From Hungatella sp. (GTDB lineage: Bacteria > Bacillota > Clostridia > Lachnospirales > Lachnospiraceae): DNA of 64,000 nt. This document shows, piece after piece, positions 25,662 to 35,256 of this stretch (position 1 is its first letter; the number at the start of each line of letters is the position of its first letter). The stretch spans positions 39,633 to 103,632 of the forward strand of contig JAAWBS010000002.1 in NCBI GenBank assembly GCA_022792815.1. Direction: 5' to 3'. The notes beneath the pieces were generated by a model, which was given only the letters and a program-made list of their open reading frames with translations, made no database searches and was not told where the DNA came from. The position numbers and the translations under genes were made by a program.

Positions 25662-26528
25662 TCACAGATACCTGCCGAATCCCATACCTCTGAGATTGTC
25701 CACACTGGTTCGGATACAGTCAAAGGGATCTCTGCCGTAGGTTTGATCCTGCTCTATGGGAAGGTATACGGCTCCGCCGTCTACTGCCGCCTCAATAATC
25801 GCCTTCATATCCAGATTGCCCTCCCCGATCTCCGCAAACTGGATACACTGCTCTCGGTGAAAGATGTCCGGAGACGGCTCCCCATCCGGAAAATGGATCC
25901 GGTAATCCTTCAGATGGATCATATCCTCTCTTCCCGCCAGACGTTTAACCCATGTCACCGGGTCCTGTCCCGCCCTCTGGATCCAGTGGACGTCGATCTC
26001 AAATCCCACCAGCTCCGGATCCGTATACTCCACCAGCAGTTCAAATCCGGTTCTGCCGCGGAATCTCTCGAACTCAAAATGATGGTTGTGATAATACAGT
26101 TTAAGCCCTTGCTCCCTCAGAAGCCTCCCATAGTGATTCAGATCCCCGGCCGCCTTGTAGTAGCCCTCCTCGCTGTGAATACAGATCTTGGGAATCAGAG
26201 AATCCCGCACATAGGTGACCCCCAGGCGCTGATTTGCCTGAATGATACGGTCGAAATCCCTCTCGATGTCAAATCCCTTGGCGCCCGCCCCAAAGAGTGG
26301 TTTGTAATTCAGACTGGTAGCGATGACTTTCACCCCATGCTTTGCAGAGGCCTCCATCACCTGATCGATAAACTCGTCTGTCATATCTGCCTGGGACAAT
26401 TCAAAATAGGACAGCCCCGCAGCCTTTACCCGTTCAAACGTGTAGTCCGGACCTTTCTCCCACATGACAGTTTTCACCATGGACATATTCAGTGCAATCT
26501 TGGGCGATCCCTTTTTTCCCTCTGTCAT
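25662..26528 (-). CDS. Sugar phosphate isomerase/epimerase (IolE-like TIM barrel)
   Basis: The 288-residue product is a second xylose-isomerase-like TIM barrel, distinct from its downstream neighbour. YYHNHHFEFERF, FEIDVHWIQRAG, MIHLKDYR and a C-terminal PIEQDQT supply metal ligands and resemble inosose dehydratases and 3-keto-sugar isomerases. It starts 1 nt after the stop of the Gfo/Idh gene, with AAGGAG upstream, so the two are tightly coupled. The pairing of a dehydrogenase with an IolE-like enzyme fits a keto-sugar route (oxidation, then isomerisation or dehydration). Confidence 0.85.
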   Translation of the reverse strand: MTEGKKGSPKIALNMSMVKTVMWEKGPDYTFERVKAAGLSYFELSQADMTDEFIDQVMEASAKHGVKVIATSLNYKPLFGAGAKGFDIERDFDRIIQANQRLGVTYVRDSLIPKICIHSEEGYYKAAGDLNHYGRLLREQGLKLYYHNHHFEFERFRGRTGFELLVEYTDPELVGFEIDVHWIQRAGQDPVTWVKRLAGREDMIHLKDYRIHFPDGEPSPDIFHREQCIQFAEIGEGNLDMKAIIEAAVDGGAVYLPIEQDQTYGRDPFDCIRTSVDNLRGMGFGRYL

Positions 26529-26529
26529 A

Positions 26530-27546
26530 TCATTCCATCTCCTTCCATAGAATCGGTCTTCCCTCTAAGGAGGACCGACGGATCGCCTCGATCAACGGGA
26601 CCGCCCTGTCCTCCTGTACGCTCATAAACCCGCTCCCGCCCTGAGCCAGCATCTCGTAAAATCCCCTTATCAGCTCCACATGGCTGGCCCCGTAGTACGT
26701 CTTGGCCCCCTCAAGACGCCGGTCCCTCACCAGAAGTTCCTTTTCCTCTTCCGCTTCTGCGGGAGCATAATACAGCCCGTAATCCTTGATGGTAAAGCTC
26801 CCCTTCTCGCACACTGCCTGCACCTCTATGCTGGAATTTTTCACATAGGTGACCGTGCCGAAAAATGTTCCCTCTGCTCCGCTCTCAAAATCTATATGGG
26901 CCGCCGCCGTGTCTTCCACCTGAATGTCTCTGTGCACCAAACTGCAGATCTGCCCGCTGACCCGGCGGATGGGCCCGCCTAAAAGCTGCAGCTGGTCCAG
27001 GGTGTGGATGGCCTGATTGATCATACAGCCGCCTCCGGCCAGGGCCATGTCAGCCCGCCACGGCGATTCTCTGTAATACTCCATATCCCGTGACCACACT
27101 GCCACGCCCTTGACTCCCAAAAGTCTGCCGAACCGGCCGGAGTCCACCAGCTCCTGAAGTTTTACAAAGGTCGGGTTCAGACGATTCTGAAGGCAGACCG
27201 AAAGCTTAAAATCATACTCCCGCTCCAGGGCCTTAAGCTCTCTCAGCTGTGCCGTATTCATGGCGCTGGGCTTCTCCAGAAGCACGTGGATTCCCCGCCT
27301 CCCACATGCCCTGGCCGCGGGCAGATGGAGATAATGGGGCAGACAGATATGAACCGCGTCCAGAGGTTCCTTATCCAGCATCTCTTCATAGTCCTGATAA
27401 AAATGAATCTCTTCCAAAAGCCCCTCTCTTTTCTCGGGCTTCACGTCGCACACAGCAGTCAGTTTCACCTGATCCAGACAGTCCAGCGCTCTGCGATGCG
27501 TCCCCGACACGGTTCCTAATCCGATGATTCCTGTCCGAAATTTCAT
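26530..27546 (-). CDS. Gfo/Idh/MocA-family oxidoreductase
   Basis: The 338-residue NAD(P)-dependent sugar dehydrogenase has an N-terminal Rossmann motif (TGIIGLGTVSGTH) and the EKP signature with the catalytic Lys in HVLLEKPSAM at about residue 95. The C-terminal substrate domain includes GGGCMINQAIHTLDQL. It overlaps the preceding paralogue's stop by 4 nt (ATGA). Members oxidise inositol, glucose or amino-sugar hydroxyls; the substrate here is not evident. Confidence 0.9.
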   Translation of the reverse strand: MKFRTGIIGLGTVSGTHRRALDCLDQVKLTAVCDVKPEKREGLLEEIHFYQDYEEMLDKEPLDAVHICLPHYLHLPAARACGRRGIHVLLEKPSAMNTAQLRELKALEREYDFKLSVCLQNRLNPTFVKLQELVDSGRFGRLLGVKGVAVWSRDMEYYRESPWRADMALAGGGCMINQAIHTLDQLQLLGGPIRRVSGQICSLVHRDIQVEDTAAAHIDFESGAEGTFFGTVTYVKNSSIEVQAVCEKGSFTIKDYGLYYAPAEAEEEKELLVRDRRLEGAKTYYGASHVELIRGFYEMLAQGGSGFMSVQEDRAVPLIEAIRRSSLEGRPILWKEME

Positions 27547-28703
27547 CGCCGTCCCTCCTGTTCCTCTTTCACCCGCTCCTGCAGTTTCTCATAGAACAGG
27601 TCTCCGTCCACCGGAATCTTTACCGCCTTCCCAAGCCAGTCAGACAAGAACATGGCATTGGCGATCTCCACCGCGTTTATGCCCTCCGCACCCGGAGCGA
27701 TCAGCTTCTCACCCTTTAATATGGCATCGGCAAAATTGATCAGGACATCTATGTGCTGCTGATCCCAATTCTCCGGACACTCAAAACATTCCTCCGTGTA
27801 CAGCTTCTCCCCTGTCTGCCCTTTCACCAGAGCCAGCATCTGACGAAAATCCAGTTCCCGGTTGAGAACGCTCTCCGGTTTATTCAGTCTCCTGACCGTC
27901 ACGGTCCTGCTGTCGGTGATGATGATCTTTCCGTTATCCCCGTGGATTTCCAGCCTGTCTGTCCCCAGGGCATCGTGGGTACAGGTGACAAAGGTACCGC
28001 TGGCGCCGTTGGCATACTCAAAATAAGCCGTCACATCGTCCTCCACCCTGATGTCCCGGTGAGACCCGTACTTGAGATGAGCCTCCATGGTCACAGGCAT
28101 ACCGCACAGCCACTGAAGCAGGTCCAGCTGATGAGGCGCCTGATTGACCAGCACTCCGCCTCCCTCCCCGGCCCAGGTGGCTCTCCAGGGACTGGAATCA
28201 TAATACTTCTGAGTCCTCCACCAGCTGGTAATGATCCAGCTCACCCGCCGGATTCCTCCGATGGTTCCCTCCTCCAAAATCTGTTTCACCTTCTGGTACA
28301 GCGGATTCATCCTCTGGTTAAACATCATGCCGAACACCAGCTCTGGCCTCTCCTCGGCTGCCCGATTCATCTCCCGAATCTGATTCACATAGACTCCCGC
28401 CGGTTTCTCCACCATCACATGAAGGCCTCTTTCCAGAGCCGCTATGGCCATCTCCGGGTGCAGATAATGAGGCACAGCGATGATCACCCCATCTACCTCC
28501 CCGCCCTCCAGCATCTCCGGATAGTTGTCATAGATCTTTACACCAGGCGGCAGATTCTCCCTGGCCCATGTCCTCCTGGCCTCGTCAATATCACACACCG
28601 CCCCCAGACACGCGCCGGCCACCCGTCCGTCTGCCAGCCAGCCGCTGTGGCTGCTGCCCATACTGCCGATTCCGATCACTCCCAAACGCACCTGATTCAT
28701 CAT
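27543..28703 (-). CDS. Gfo/Idh/MocA-family oxidoreductase (second paralogue)
   Basis: The 386-residue protein has RLGVIGIGSMGSSH at the N-terminus and HVMVEKPAGV with the conserved Lys. GGGVLVNQAPHQLDLLQWL marks the family's active-site helix, where the His is catalytic. It is about 50 residues longer than its neighbour, mainly at the C-terminus. AGAAAGGG precedes the start (ATG 28703 or 28700). It lies between the permease genes and the second dehydrogenase in one operon, so both enzymes probably act on the imported sugar. Confidence 0.9.
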   Translation of the reverse strand: MMNQVRLGVIGIGSMGSSHSGWLADGRVAGACLGAVCDIDEARRTWARENLPPGVKIYDNYPEMLEGGEVDGVIIAVPHYLHPEMAIAALERGLHVMVEKPAGVYVNQIREMNRAAEERPELVFGMMFNQRMNPLYQKVKQILEEGTIGGIRRVSWIITSWWRTQKYYDSSPWRATWAGEGGGVLVNQAPHQLDLLQWLCGMPVTMEAHLKYGSHRDIRVEDDVTAYFEYANGASGTFVTCTHDALGTDRLEIHGDNGKIIITDSRTVTVRRLNKPESVLNRELDFRQMLALVKGQTGEKLYTEECFECPENWDQQHIDVLINFADAILKGEKLIAPGAEGINAVEIANAMFLSDWLGKAVKIPVDGDLFYEKLQERVKEEQEGRR

Positions 28704-28763
28704 AATACAATCCCTTTCTCCTCTTATTTGGAAAACGAAACATTCAGCCGAAGAGTCCGGCTT

Positions 28764-29597
28764 TCACCCCTTCACCCCAGCCGACGCAAAACTCTCGATA
28801 AAATATTTCTGTGTAAACAAAAACAGCAGGATCAGAGGGATCAGGGACACAGTCGCCCCTGCCATGATCAGAGCATAGTTTGTGGAGGCATCCTCCTGAA
28901 AGCGCTGGAGTCCCACGGTGATGGTAAATAGTTTGTCACTGGAGAGGAACACCAGGGGATTGATGTAATCGTTCCAGGACCAGGTAAAAGCCAGAAGCAG
29001 CACAGTCATCAGGCCGGGCTTGGCTAACGGCAGGATCAGTCTGAGAAAGATGGCGGGGTGAGAAGCTCCGTCAATATAAGCCGCCTCTGTGTACTCAAAG
29101 GGAACCTGCATAAATACCTGTCTCATCAGCAGCACACCAAACACAGAGAAGAGTCCCGGCAGGATCAGCGCAAGGTGAGTGTTGGTCAGGTGCAGCTGAG
29201 AAAAATAGATATACTTGGGAAGAAGCAGCACCGGACCGGGAATCATCATGGTGGACAGATACATGGTGAGCAGAAACTTTTTCCCTCGGAAATTCAGTCT
29301 GGCAAATGCGTAAGCCGCCATGGTTGTGATGCACAATTCACCGAGGATGGTGATTGATGTCACTTTGATCGAATTCAGATAATACCCCGGAAAATCACTT
29401 TTGGCAAACACGGTCACATAATTCTGAAAATTCCAGTTTTTCGGAATCAGGCGCACCGGAAATTCCATGACGTCGATCTCATATTTGAAGGACGTAGAAA
29501 TCATCCACAAAAAGGGAAATACAAATACCAGCGACATGGCTCCCACGATGACGGTTGTGACGATCCTGGCAGCCAGCCTTTTGTTTTTATATGTCAT
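28764..29597 (-). CDS. Carbohydrate ABC transporter permease (MalG type)
   Basis: The 277-residue inner-membrane permease has six predicted hydrophobic segments and the EAA loop EAAYIDGASHPAIFLRLILP that contacts the ATPase. The C-terminus YFIESFASAGVKG is typical of MalG-type (CUT1) permeases. It pairs with the MalF-type permease upstream (10 nt gap). No ATPase gene is in the locus, which is common in these clusters: a shared MsmK-type ATPase elsewhere would energise it. Confidence 0.93.
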   Translation of the reverse strand: MTYKNKRLAARIVTTVIVGAMSLVFVFPFLWMISTSFKYEIDVMEFPVRLIPKNWNFQNYVTVFAKSDFPGYYLNSIKVTSITILGELCITTMAAYAFARLNFRGKKFLLTMYLSTMMIPGPVLLLPKYIYFSQLHLTNTHLALILPGLFSVFGVLLMRQVFMQVPFEYTEAAYIDGASHPAIFLRLILPLAKPGLMTVLLLAFTWSWNDYINPLVFLSSDKLFTITVGLQRFQEDASTNYALIMAGATVSLIPLILLFLFTQKYFIESFASAGVKG

Positions 29598-29607
29598 CTC
29601 ATGTCTC

Positions 29608-30513
29608 CTAATATGTAAACTTCTCCTCCAGTTTCTGCAGAACCGTCGAGAACATAAAGATTACCAGGAATAAAAGGATTGCTACCGCCGCCCCATATCC
29701 GATCTTATATTCTTTAAATGCATAGTAGTAGATGCTCTGCACCAGCACGGTGGTGGAAAATCCCGGGCCTCCCTCTGTTATGATATTGACCTGGTCAAAA
29801 ATCTTAAATGAATTGATCGTAGCCAGGGTAATACAGAAAAAGAGGCTGGAGGACAACATGGGAACCGTTATCCGAAAAAATGTCTGGAAGGCATTGGCTC
29901 CGTCCACAGCCGCAGACTCATAGACCTCCCGGGACAACCCCTGCATGTTGGCCAGCAGGATGATGCAGTAATACCCCACATCATGCCACACAGACATCAT
30001 GATGATACCTTTCAATGCCCACTTGGAACTGAGAAACCATTTGGGCGGATCTGCCACACCAAATACATGGGACAGAATTCCGTTTATAGGGCCGTTATCC
30101 GGATAGAGCAGCACCATCCACACCGTGGCCACTGATACCAGAGAGGAGATGTAGGGCATAAATGTCATCATCCGAATCGGTACTTTGCAGAACACAAATT
30201 TGTTCAGCAGCCCTGCCATCACCAGTGCGATGGCGATGGTCAGGGGAACATAGGACAGGGAGTAGACCAGATTGTTTCTGAGGGCAGCCCTGACCCGCTC
30301 GTCTCCCGCCATGGTTCTGAAATTCTCCAATCCCACAAATTCCAGTCCTGACAGGCCTTTTATGGGATTCCATGTGGTAAATCCCAAAAGCAGGGACATC
30401 AAAATCGGAATGACAATAAAAATCGTGGTTCCTGTCAGACTCAGCAGAAGAAATCCGTAACCTGCCCGCTCTTCCCTCAGCTGCATTTTATTAAGTTTCG
30501 TTCTCTTTTTCAT
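29608..30513 (-). CDS. Carbohydrate ABC transporter permease (MalF type)
   Basis: The 301-residue permease has a short cytoplasmic start and six hydrophobic segments. ESAAVDGANAFQTFFRITVP is its EAA motif. It is the MalF partner of the permease that follows. It lies 35 nt after the binding-protein gene and belongs to the same operon. Confidence 0.93.
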   Translation of the reverse strand: MKKRTKLNKMQLREERAGYGFLLLSLTGTTIFIVIPILMSLLLGFTTWNPIKGLSGLEFVGLENFRTMAGDERVRAALRNNLVYSLSYVPLTIAIALVMAGLLNKFVFCKVPIRMMTFMPYISSLVSVATVWMVLLYPDNGPINGILSHVFGVADPPKWFLSSKWALKGIIMMSVWHDVGYYCIILLANMQGLSREVYESAAVDGANAFQTFFRITVPMLSSSLFFCITLATINSFKIFDQVNIITEGGPGFSTTVLVQSIYYYAFKEYKIGYGAAVAILLFLVIFMFSTVLQKLEEKFTY

Positions 30514-30548
30514 AGCCGGCGTCTTTTCCTCTTTTATGGTAAACCGGC

Positions 30549-31892
30549 TTACTGTTTCGCCAGTTCTTCATTGACACGTCTCTCGATATTGTCCAGTGTC
30601 TCCTCCAGCGTCTTCTCCCCGTTAAAATACTGCTCGATCTCTTCTTTTCCGATCTGCATGTACTGGGCACCGCAGGGGCCGATGATCTTGTTGGTAGTCA
30701 GGTTGATCTCTTTATCAAAGAACTTTCTGCCGTACTCTACATCCAGGCCGGAGCCTTCACAGAAGATATCGATCATCTCTTCACTGTACGCGGGCAGATA
30801 CGTGGGCAGATTTCCGGAAGCCGCAATATAGTCGGAACACTTCTCGACATAGAAGCGGATAAAGCGCCAGGCCTCCTCCTTGTGTCCGGAGTTCTCCGGA
30901 ATCCCCAGAACGGAACAGGAATAATTGCTGCAGGGTCCCTCTACCGTCTCGTCAAAACGTGGCAGACAGGCCACTCCCACGGAGAAGTCAAAGGGAAATT
31001 TGTCTTTGTTCTTCATATCCCGGACCAGCCAGCTTCCCGCATTCACCATGGCTTCCTTGCCGCCCAAAAAAGAACTGTTGATCACTGCCTTTACCGCCAC
31101 GATCTGACCATAGGGCATCTGTGTTCCCTCGTCGTCCAGCATCTTCCGTGTCTCTAAGGCAGTCTGCCACGCAGGATCCTTGATATTGCACCGATTGTCC
31201 TCGGTGTACCACTGTCCTTTTTGGGCTGCCACCACGGCCCACTCATTGGCATAGGTGTGGGTGTAGGTGCCGTAGATCCCCTGGTCCTTTCCCCACTCCG
31301 CCATCTTTCTGGCAGTCTCGATATACTCCTTGAGAGTCCAGTCATCCGACGGATAGGGTACTTTCGCCTCATCAAACATGTCCTTGTTGTAATAGACCCC
31401 GGTCTGGGTCGCCCGAAAGGGAATTCCGTAATAGCTGCCCCCGGATTGGCCCCAGACGGCATATTTTCCGAAGGATGCTTCCATATCCAGACCGTCTCTC
31501 TCGATAAACTCATCAAGCGGCGCCATCATACCGGACTCAAACCTGACAAACTGATCTCCGTCAGAGATGGGCATCACGTCCATGTCTCCGCCGCTCATGG
31601 CCAGGATGTCCAGTTTCGTCAGGCGCTCTCCGTTGGCCGGTATGCTGTGTACCACTACCTGGATATCCGGATTGGCTGCATGAAACTCGTCGATAAATTT
31701 CTGATCCGGAATATCCCAGTCATAGTAGTTGATCACAACCGGTTCGCCTTTTTCCTCACCTTTTGCCATATTTTCGGCCGCTGCCCCGGAGCTGTCGGCA
31801 GCCCCGGTGGTCTTATGATCCGAACTTTGCCCGCATCCGGCCGTCATAGCAGCCAGGGCCAAACACATCAGAATACTTGTCATCTTTTTCAT
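30549..31892 (-). CDS. Sugar ABC transporter substrate-binding lipoprotein
   Basis: The 447-residue family-1 solute-binding protein has a lipoprotein signal (hydrophobic residues 4-18, lipobox AMTAGC, Cys20) and a Ser/Gly/Ala-rich linker. The mature domain with YNKDMFDEAKVPYPSDDWT is typical of CUT1 binding proteins. I start it at ATG 31892 after AGAGGAG; a 22-codon in-frame extension has no signal. It is the first gene of the transporter operon, downstream of the YesN/YesM genes, and is usually the most strongly expressed. The ligand is not evident. Confidence 0.92.
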   Translation of the reverse strand: MKKMTSILMCLALAAMTAGCGQSSDHKTTGAADSSGAAAENMAKGEEKGEPVVINYYDWDIPDQKFIDEFHAANPDIQVVVHSIPANGERLTKLDILAMSGGDMDVMPISDGDQFVRFESGMMAPLDEFIERDGLDMEASFGKYAVWGQSGGSYYGIPFRATQTGVYYNKDMFDEAKVPYPSDDWTLKEYIETARKMAEWGKDQGIYGTYTHTYANEWAVVAAQKGQWYTEDNRCNIKDPAWQTALETRKMLDDEGTQMPYGQIVAVKAVINSSFLGGKEAMVNAGSWLVRDMKNKDKFPFDFSVGVACLPRFDETVEGPCSNYSCSVLGIPENSGHKEEAWRFIRFYVEKCSDYIAASGNLPTYLPAYSEEMIDIFCEGSGLDVEYGRKFFDKEINLTTNKIIGPCGAQYMQIGKEEIEQYFNGEKTLEETLDNIERRVNEELAKQ

Positions 31893-31943
31893 GTGGGTTT
31901 CTCCTCTTCTTAGTGGGAATCGGCAGGCGCCTGCCGGGTCATC

Positions 31944-32026
31944 GAAAAAAACAGGCATGCCGTGGTATCATGGACGTCCATACCATTACATGCCTCTATC
32001 ATATCAATGACTTATTATGGGAACAA
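31944..32026 (-). promoter_or_regulatory. Nested promoter and terminator between yesM-type kinase and binding-protein genes
   Basis: On the minus strand TTGTTC (32026-32021), a 17-nt spacer and TATGAT (32003-31998) form a promoter. Its start point falls in the 5' arm of a hairpin (31995-31953: outer arms AGGCATG/CATGCCT, inner TGGTAT/ATACCA) that is followed by TTTTTTT (31950-31944). Read-through from the kinase gene would form the whole terminator, whereas RNA started at the promoter would lack most of the outer arm. A 16-bp palindrome (31921-31936) follows in the leader. Confidence 0.55.
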
Positions 32027-32072
32027 CGTGGAAAATTTACTATTTGTTCAGATTATTTCATCCTGTTCCTTT

Positions 32073-33872
32073 TCACATGGGAATCCGGATCTCCATGGAG
32101 GTCCCCTCCCCTTTCCTGCTGGAGATGAAAAACGAGCTGTCTCTTCCGTAGCAGAACCATAAACGTTTCATGATGTTGCGGATCCCGATGCTCTCATGGC
32201 TTTCTCTGGCGCTTTCCTCTAAGCTGTCGATCTCCTCCCACATCTGCCGCAAAGAGGTCAGCTTTTCCTCCCCCATCCCCATGCCGTCATCCCGAACCAC
32301 GATGCAGAGCCTTCCCTCTCTGCCGGTGATGGACACAATAATCTTCCCTTTCCCGGGGCAGGGTTCCATACCATGCTTAATGGAATTTTCCACCAACGGT
32401 TGGAGCGTATACTTCAATATCGGTTTATCCAGAACTTCCTCCTGGGCATCTACCTGAAAATCCAGCTTGTCCTCAAAGCGAACCTGCTCCAGAAACAGAT
32501 ACAGTTTCACATTCTCCACTTCCTCCCGAACCGTGGTTTGGATGTCAAAGGTGCTAATGCTGCTGCGAAGCAAGTGTCCAAGAGCCAGAATCATCCGTGA
32601 GATCTCCTCGTTACCCTCCATGAGAGCCAGCCAGTTGATAGAATCCAGAGTATTGTACAGAAAATGAGGATTGATCTGCATCTGCAGGGACTTAAGCTGA
32701 GCCTGTCTGGCCTCCGCGATCAGCTTCTGCTCCTTGATCCGGGCCTCGTACACCTTGTGGATCAGATCATCCAGCCGGTACACCATCACATGAAACCTTG
32801 AAAACAGACTGTCCACCTCAAGAAGTCCTGTATTCTTTCGAAGCTCAATGTCAAAGTTGCCCTCCTCCACCATCTCGAACTCCTTCTGCAGCCGTTTGAT
32901 GGGGCGGCTTAAAGATTCCGCGTTTTGTACGGAGATACAGAAAAATACCATCAGGAGAACCACTGCCACAATACCGCAGAAAAAGATGGCAGTGCGGGCA
33001 TCCTTTAACATGTAGGAGCGCTCTGTGAGACAGACCGTGTACCAGTCCACCGAGGATGATGTCCGTTCAAGGGTAAGCAGATATTGGTTTCCTTCAATTG
33101 TCACATAGGTATTGTCGCGGTCCGGCTGTAACAGAGATACATCAAACCATGTCCCCTGCCTCTTTCTGCCGCTTTCTCCCAGGATACGGCCGTCCTGTGC
33201 CGCCACAAGCACCGCTCTCCCCTGGCTGACCGACTCCGGCTGGTTAAAATTCAGCAGGCTGTCCAGATTCATGGTGAAATAGACATATCCCAGATCCTGG
33301 CCCATAGAGGTAATATCCGAATGGTAGACTGTGCGGATCTTCTTCACTCCGGAGATGGACATATGCAGCCCGTAATTATCCCGAATCATCTCCACCGTGT
33401 CTTTCAGCCAGATGGTCTCACCTCCCGATTCCGCCGCAGTCTGATACCAGGAATAGGTGTCCGCCTTGCGGCCCCGGTCATACTCAAACATACTTCCCAC
33501 CATAGAACCGTCCAGAGAAAAAATCACCAAGTTATGGATCATGTACAGGGAATTGGCAGACAGCGCGATCATATGGTCCACAGACCTTCCAAAACCGCTC
33601 TTTTCGTCCCTTGTCCAGTCTCTGCTCCCCAGAGCCTTCTGGACTTCCGGACTGTAGATCACATCCCGCACCGTCATCTCCAGCCCCTGCAGCTTGGTGC
33701 TGATATCTTCACTTTTCTGACGCACCGCCTCATGTCCGACCTGTACGGCATATTTTCGGGAATTGCGGCTTAAGAGAACATAGCTTACCAGACAGATCAG
33801 AACCACAGAGAACACGATGGACAGATAGGAGGTCAGGATAAAACGGCTTCGCAGTGTCATCTTTTTATTCAT
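32073..33872 (-). CDS. Sensor histidine kinase, YesM type
   Basis: The 599-residue membrane kinase has two transmembrane segments (about residues 10-32 and 290-312) around an extracytoplasmic Cache-like sensor. A HAMP region and the His_kinase domain follow, with INPHFLYNTLDSINW containing the phospho-His. The ATPase domain shows NSIKHG and DDGMGMG. It starts by overlapping the response-regulator stop by 8 nt. It probably senses the sugar or its binding protein and drives the transporter operon downstream. Confidence 0.94.
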   Translation of the reverse strand: MNKKMTLRSRFILTSYLSIVFSVVLICLVSYVLLSRNSRKYAVQVGHEAVRQKSEDISTKLQGLEMTVRDVIYSPEVQKALGSRDWTRDEKSGFGRSVDHMIALSANSLYMIHNLVIFSLDGSMVGSMFEYDRGRKADTYSWYQTAAESGGETIWLKDTVEMIRDNYGLHMSISGVKKIRTVYHSDITSMGQDLGYVYFTMNLDSLLNFNQPESVSQGRAVLVAAQDGRILGESGRKRQGTWFDVSLLQPDRDNTYVTIEGNQYLLTLERTSSSVDWYTVCLTERSYMLKDARTAIFFCGIVAVVLLMVFFCISVQNAESLSRPIKRLQKEFEMVEEGNFDIELRKNTGLLEVDSLFSRFHVMVYRLDDLIHKVYEARIKEQKLIAEARQAQLKSLQMQINPHFLYNTLDSINWLALMEGNEEISRMILALGHLLRSSISTFDIQTTVREEVENVKLYLFLEQVRFEDKLDFQVDAQEEVLDKPILKYTLQPLVENSIKHGMEPCPGKGKIIVSITGREGRLCIVVRDDGMGMGEEKLTSLRQMWEEIDSLEESARESHESIGIRNIMKRLWFCYGRDSSFFISSRKGEGTSMEIRIPM

Positions 33873-34971
33873 GGCATTCCCTCTCCGCCTCTCCCCCCAG
33901 GCGTCTCAGATAATCCACCGGTGAGAGGCCATAATACTTCTTAAATGCCTCCGTAAAATACCGTGAACTGCTGTAGCCGGTCATATCCGCGATCTCATAG
34001 ATCTTATAGGTTCTCTCCAGCAAAAGCTTTCGGGCCCTCTCGATGCGCAGAGACGTGAGATAGGCCTTAAAGGTCTTATTATACGTCCTGGCAAACGCTG
34101 CAGACAGATAGCCGTAGCTGACCCCCAGCTGATCCGCCACCTCCCGCAGGGACAGGTTCTTATTCCTGTAATTGAGATCAATATATTGGCGGGCCTGACT
34201 GCTGACGAGAAGTTCCGTGGGCTCTCCTCCCGTCTTAAGCTGGGCCGCCAGCAGGCGCAGATCCTCTTTCAGACAGTTTCTTCCCTCTCTTTTGTACTCC
34301 TCTGATCCCGAATCCAGCCGGTAAGAGGCAAAGAGAGGCGGGTTCTCCAGATGGAAATACAGAGCGGCATTTCTCAGAGCCTTCAGGCAGTACTCCCGGA
34401 CATCCGCCTCCCCTCTTTCCAGAAAGTCAAACAGCTCATCCGCAAAGGCGTCCAACTCTGTGTACCTGCCTTCTTCCAGAAGCCTGATCAGCTTTGCCTG
34501 GTACTCTTCCCTGCACCCTTTGTCCTCGTGATACACGCCCCTCAGCATCTCATACTCTGCCTGGATGTACATGTCCTTCTGCTTATTCTTCTGCTCCTCA
34601 TCCAACACCTTTTTCAGGGTCTCAAAAATCTCCGTGATCTTATGGGGATCCAGAGGCTTTAAGATATAATTTTCTACTTTTAGCTTGATCGCCTCCACGG
34701 CATAGTCAAATTCACTGTATCCGCTGATCACCACAGTCTTGATCCCCGGCTGCAGCTTTTTGGCCCGCCCGATCAGCTCCAAACCGCTGATATCCGGCAT
34801 GCGGATGTCTGTCAGCACCACGTTAACCCGGGTATTTTCCAATATCTCTAAAGCCTTCCGGGCATCCCCCACCGCCCCGGCCAGTTCAAATCCTGTCTCC
34901 TCCCACGGAATGATCCTGCTTAATCCTCTGCGGATCACAACCTCATCATCTACAATCAGCACTCTGTACAT
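33865..34971 (-). CDS. Response regulator, YesN/AraC type
   Basis: The 368-residue regulator has an N-terminal receiver with Asp in VVLTDIRMPD (about residue 55), the switch VVISGYSEFDYA and Lys in YILKPLD. A linker follows, then a C-terminal AraC-type double helix-turn-helix (about 265-362) ending SSRYFTEAFKKYYGLSPVDY. It is the first gene of the locus, translated together with the kinase. It likely activates the binding-protein promoter at about 32.0 kb. Confidence 0.94.
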   Translation of the reverse strand: MYRVLIVDDEVVIRRGLSRIIPWEETGFELAGAVGDARKALEILENTRVNVVLTDIRMPDISGLELIGRAKKLQPGIKTVVISGYSEFDYAVEAIKLKVENYILKPLDPHKITEIFETLKKVLDEEQKNKQKDMYIQAEYEMLRGVYHEDKGCREEYQAKLIRLLEEGRYTELDAFADELFDFLERGEADVREYCLKALRNAALYFHLENPPLFASYRLDSGSEEYKREGRNCLKEDLRLLAAQLKTGGEPTELLVSSQARQYIDLNYRNKNLSLREVADQLGVSYGYLSAAFARTYNKTFKAYLTSLRIERARKLLLERTYKIYEIADMTGYSSSRYFTEAFKKYYGLSPVDYLRRLGGEAERECHE

Positions 34972-35138
34972 CGATTTCTCCCAAATACCTGTAATAAAAA
35001 AGGTTTCTTTGCTCTGTTCTATATATACTTCATGAGCTAGGGAATGTCAAGGATGGGGGATTGGGGGGAATGCAGAGGGGGACGGACTATCAGAGACGGC
35101 CATCATTACCAAAGATTAGGACTAAGTACATAATAATT

Positions 35139-35159
35139 GGGAGACGAAAATCGTCTCCC
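35139..35159. repeat. Palindromic hairpin in the AT-rich intergenic region
   Basis: GGGAGACGA and TCGTCTCCC pair perfectly around a 3-nt loop. No T tract follows on either strand, so termination is only possible, not convincing. The rest of 34972-35256 holds nothing I recognise. Confidence 0.4.
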
Positions 35160-35256
35160 TAAAAATGGTTGTATTTGTAATTTTTAAATTATAATTAAAT
35201 AGTTAATGGTATTTGTAAATGAAATTTCCTAAAATGACTGTATCATCTTATCATAT

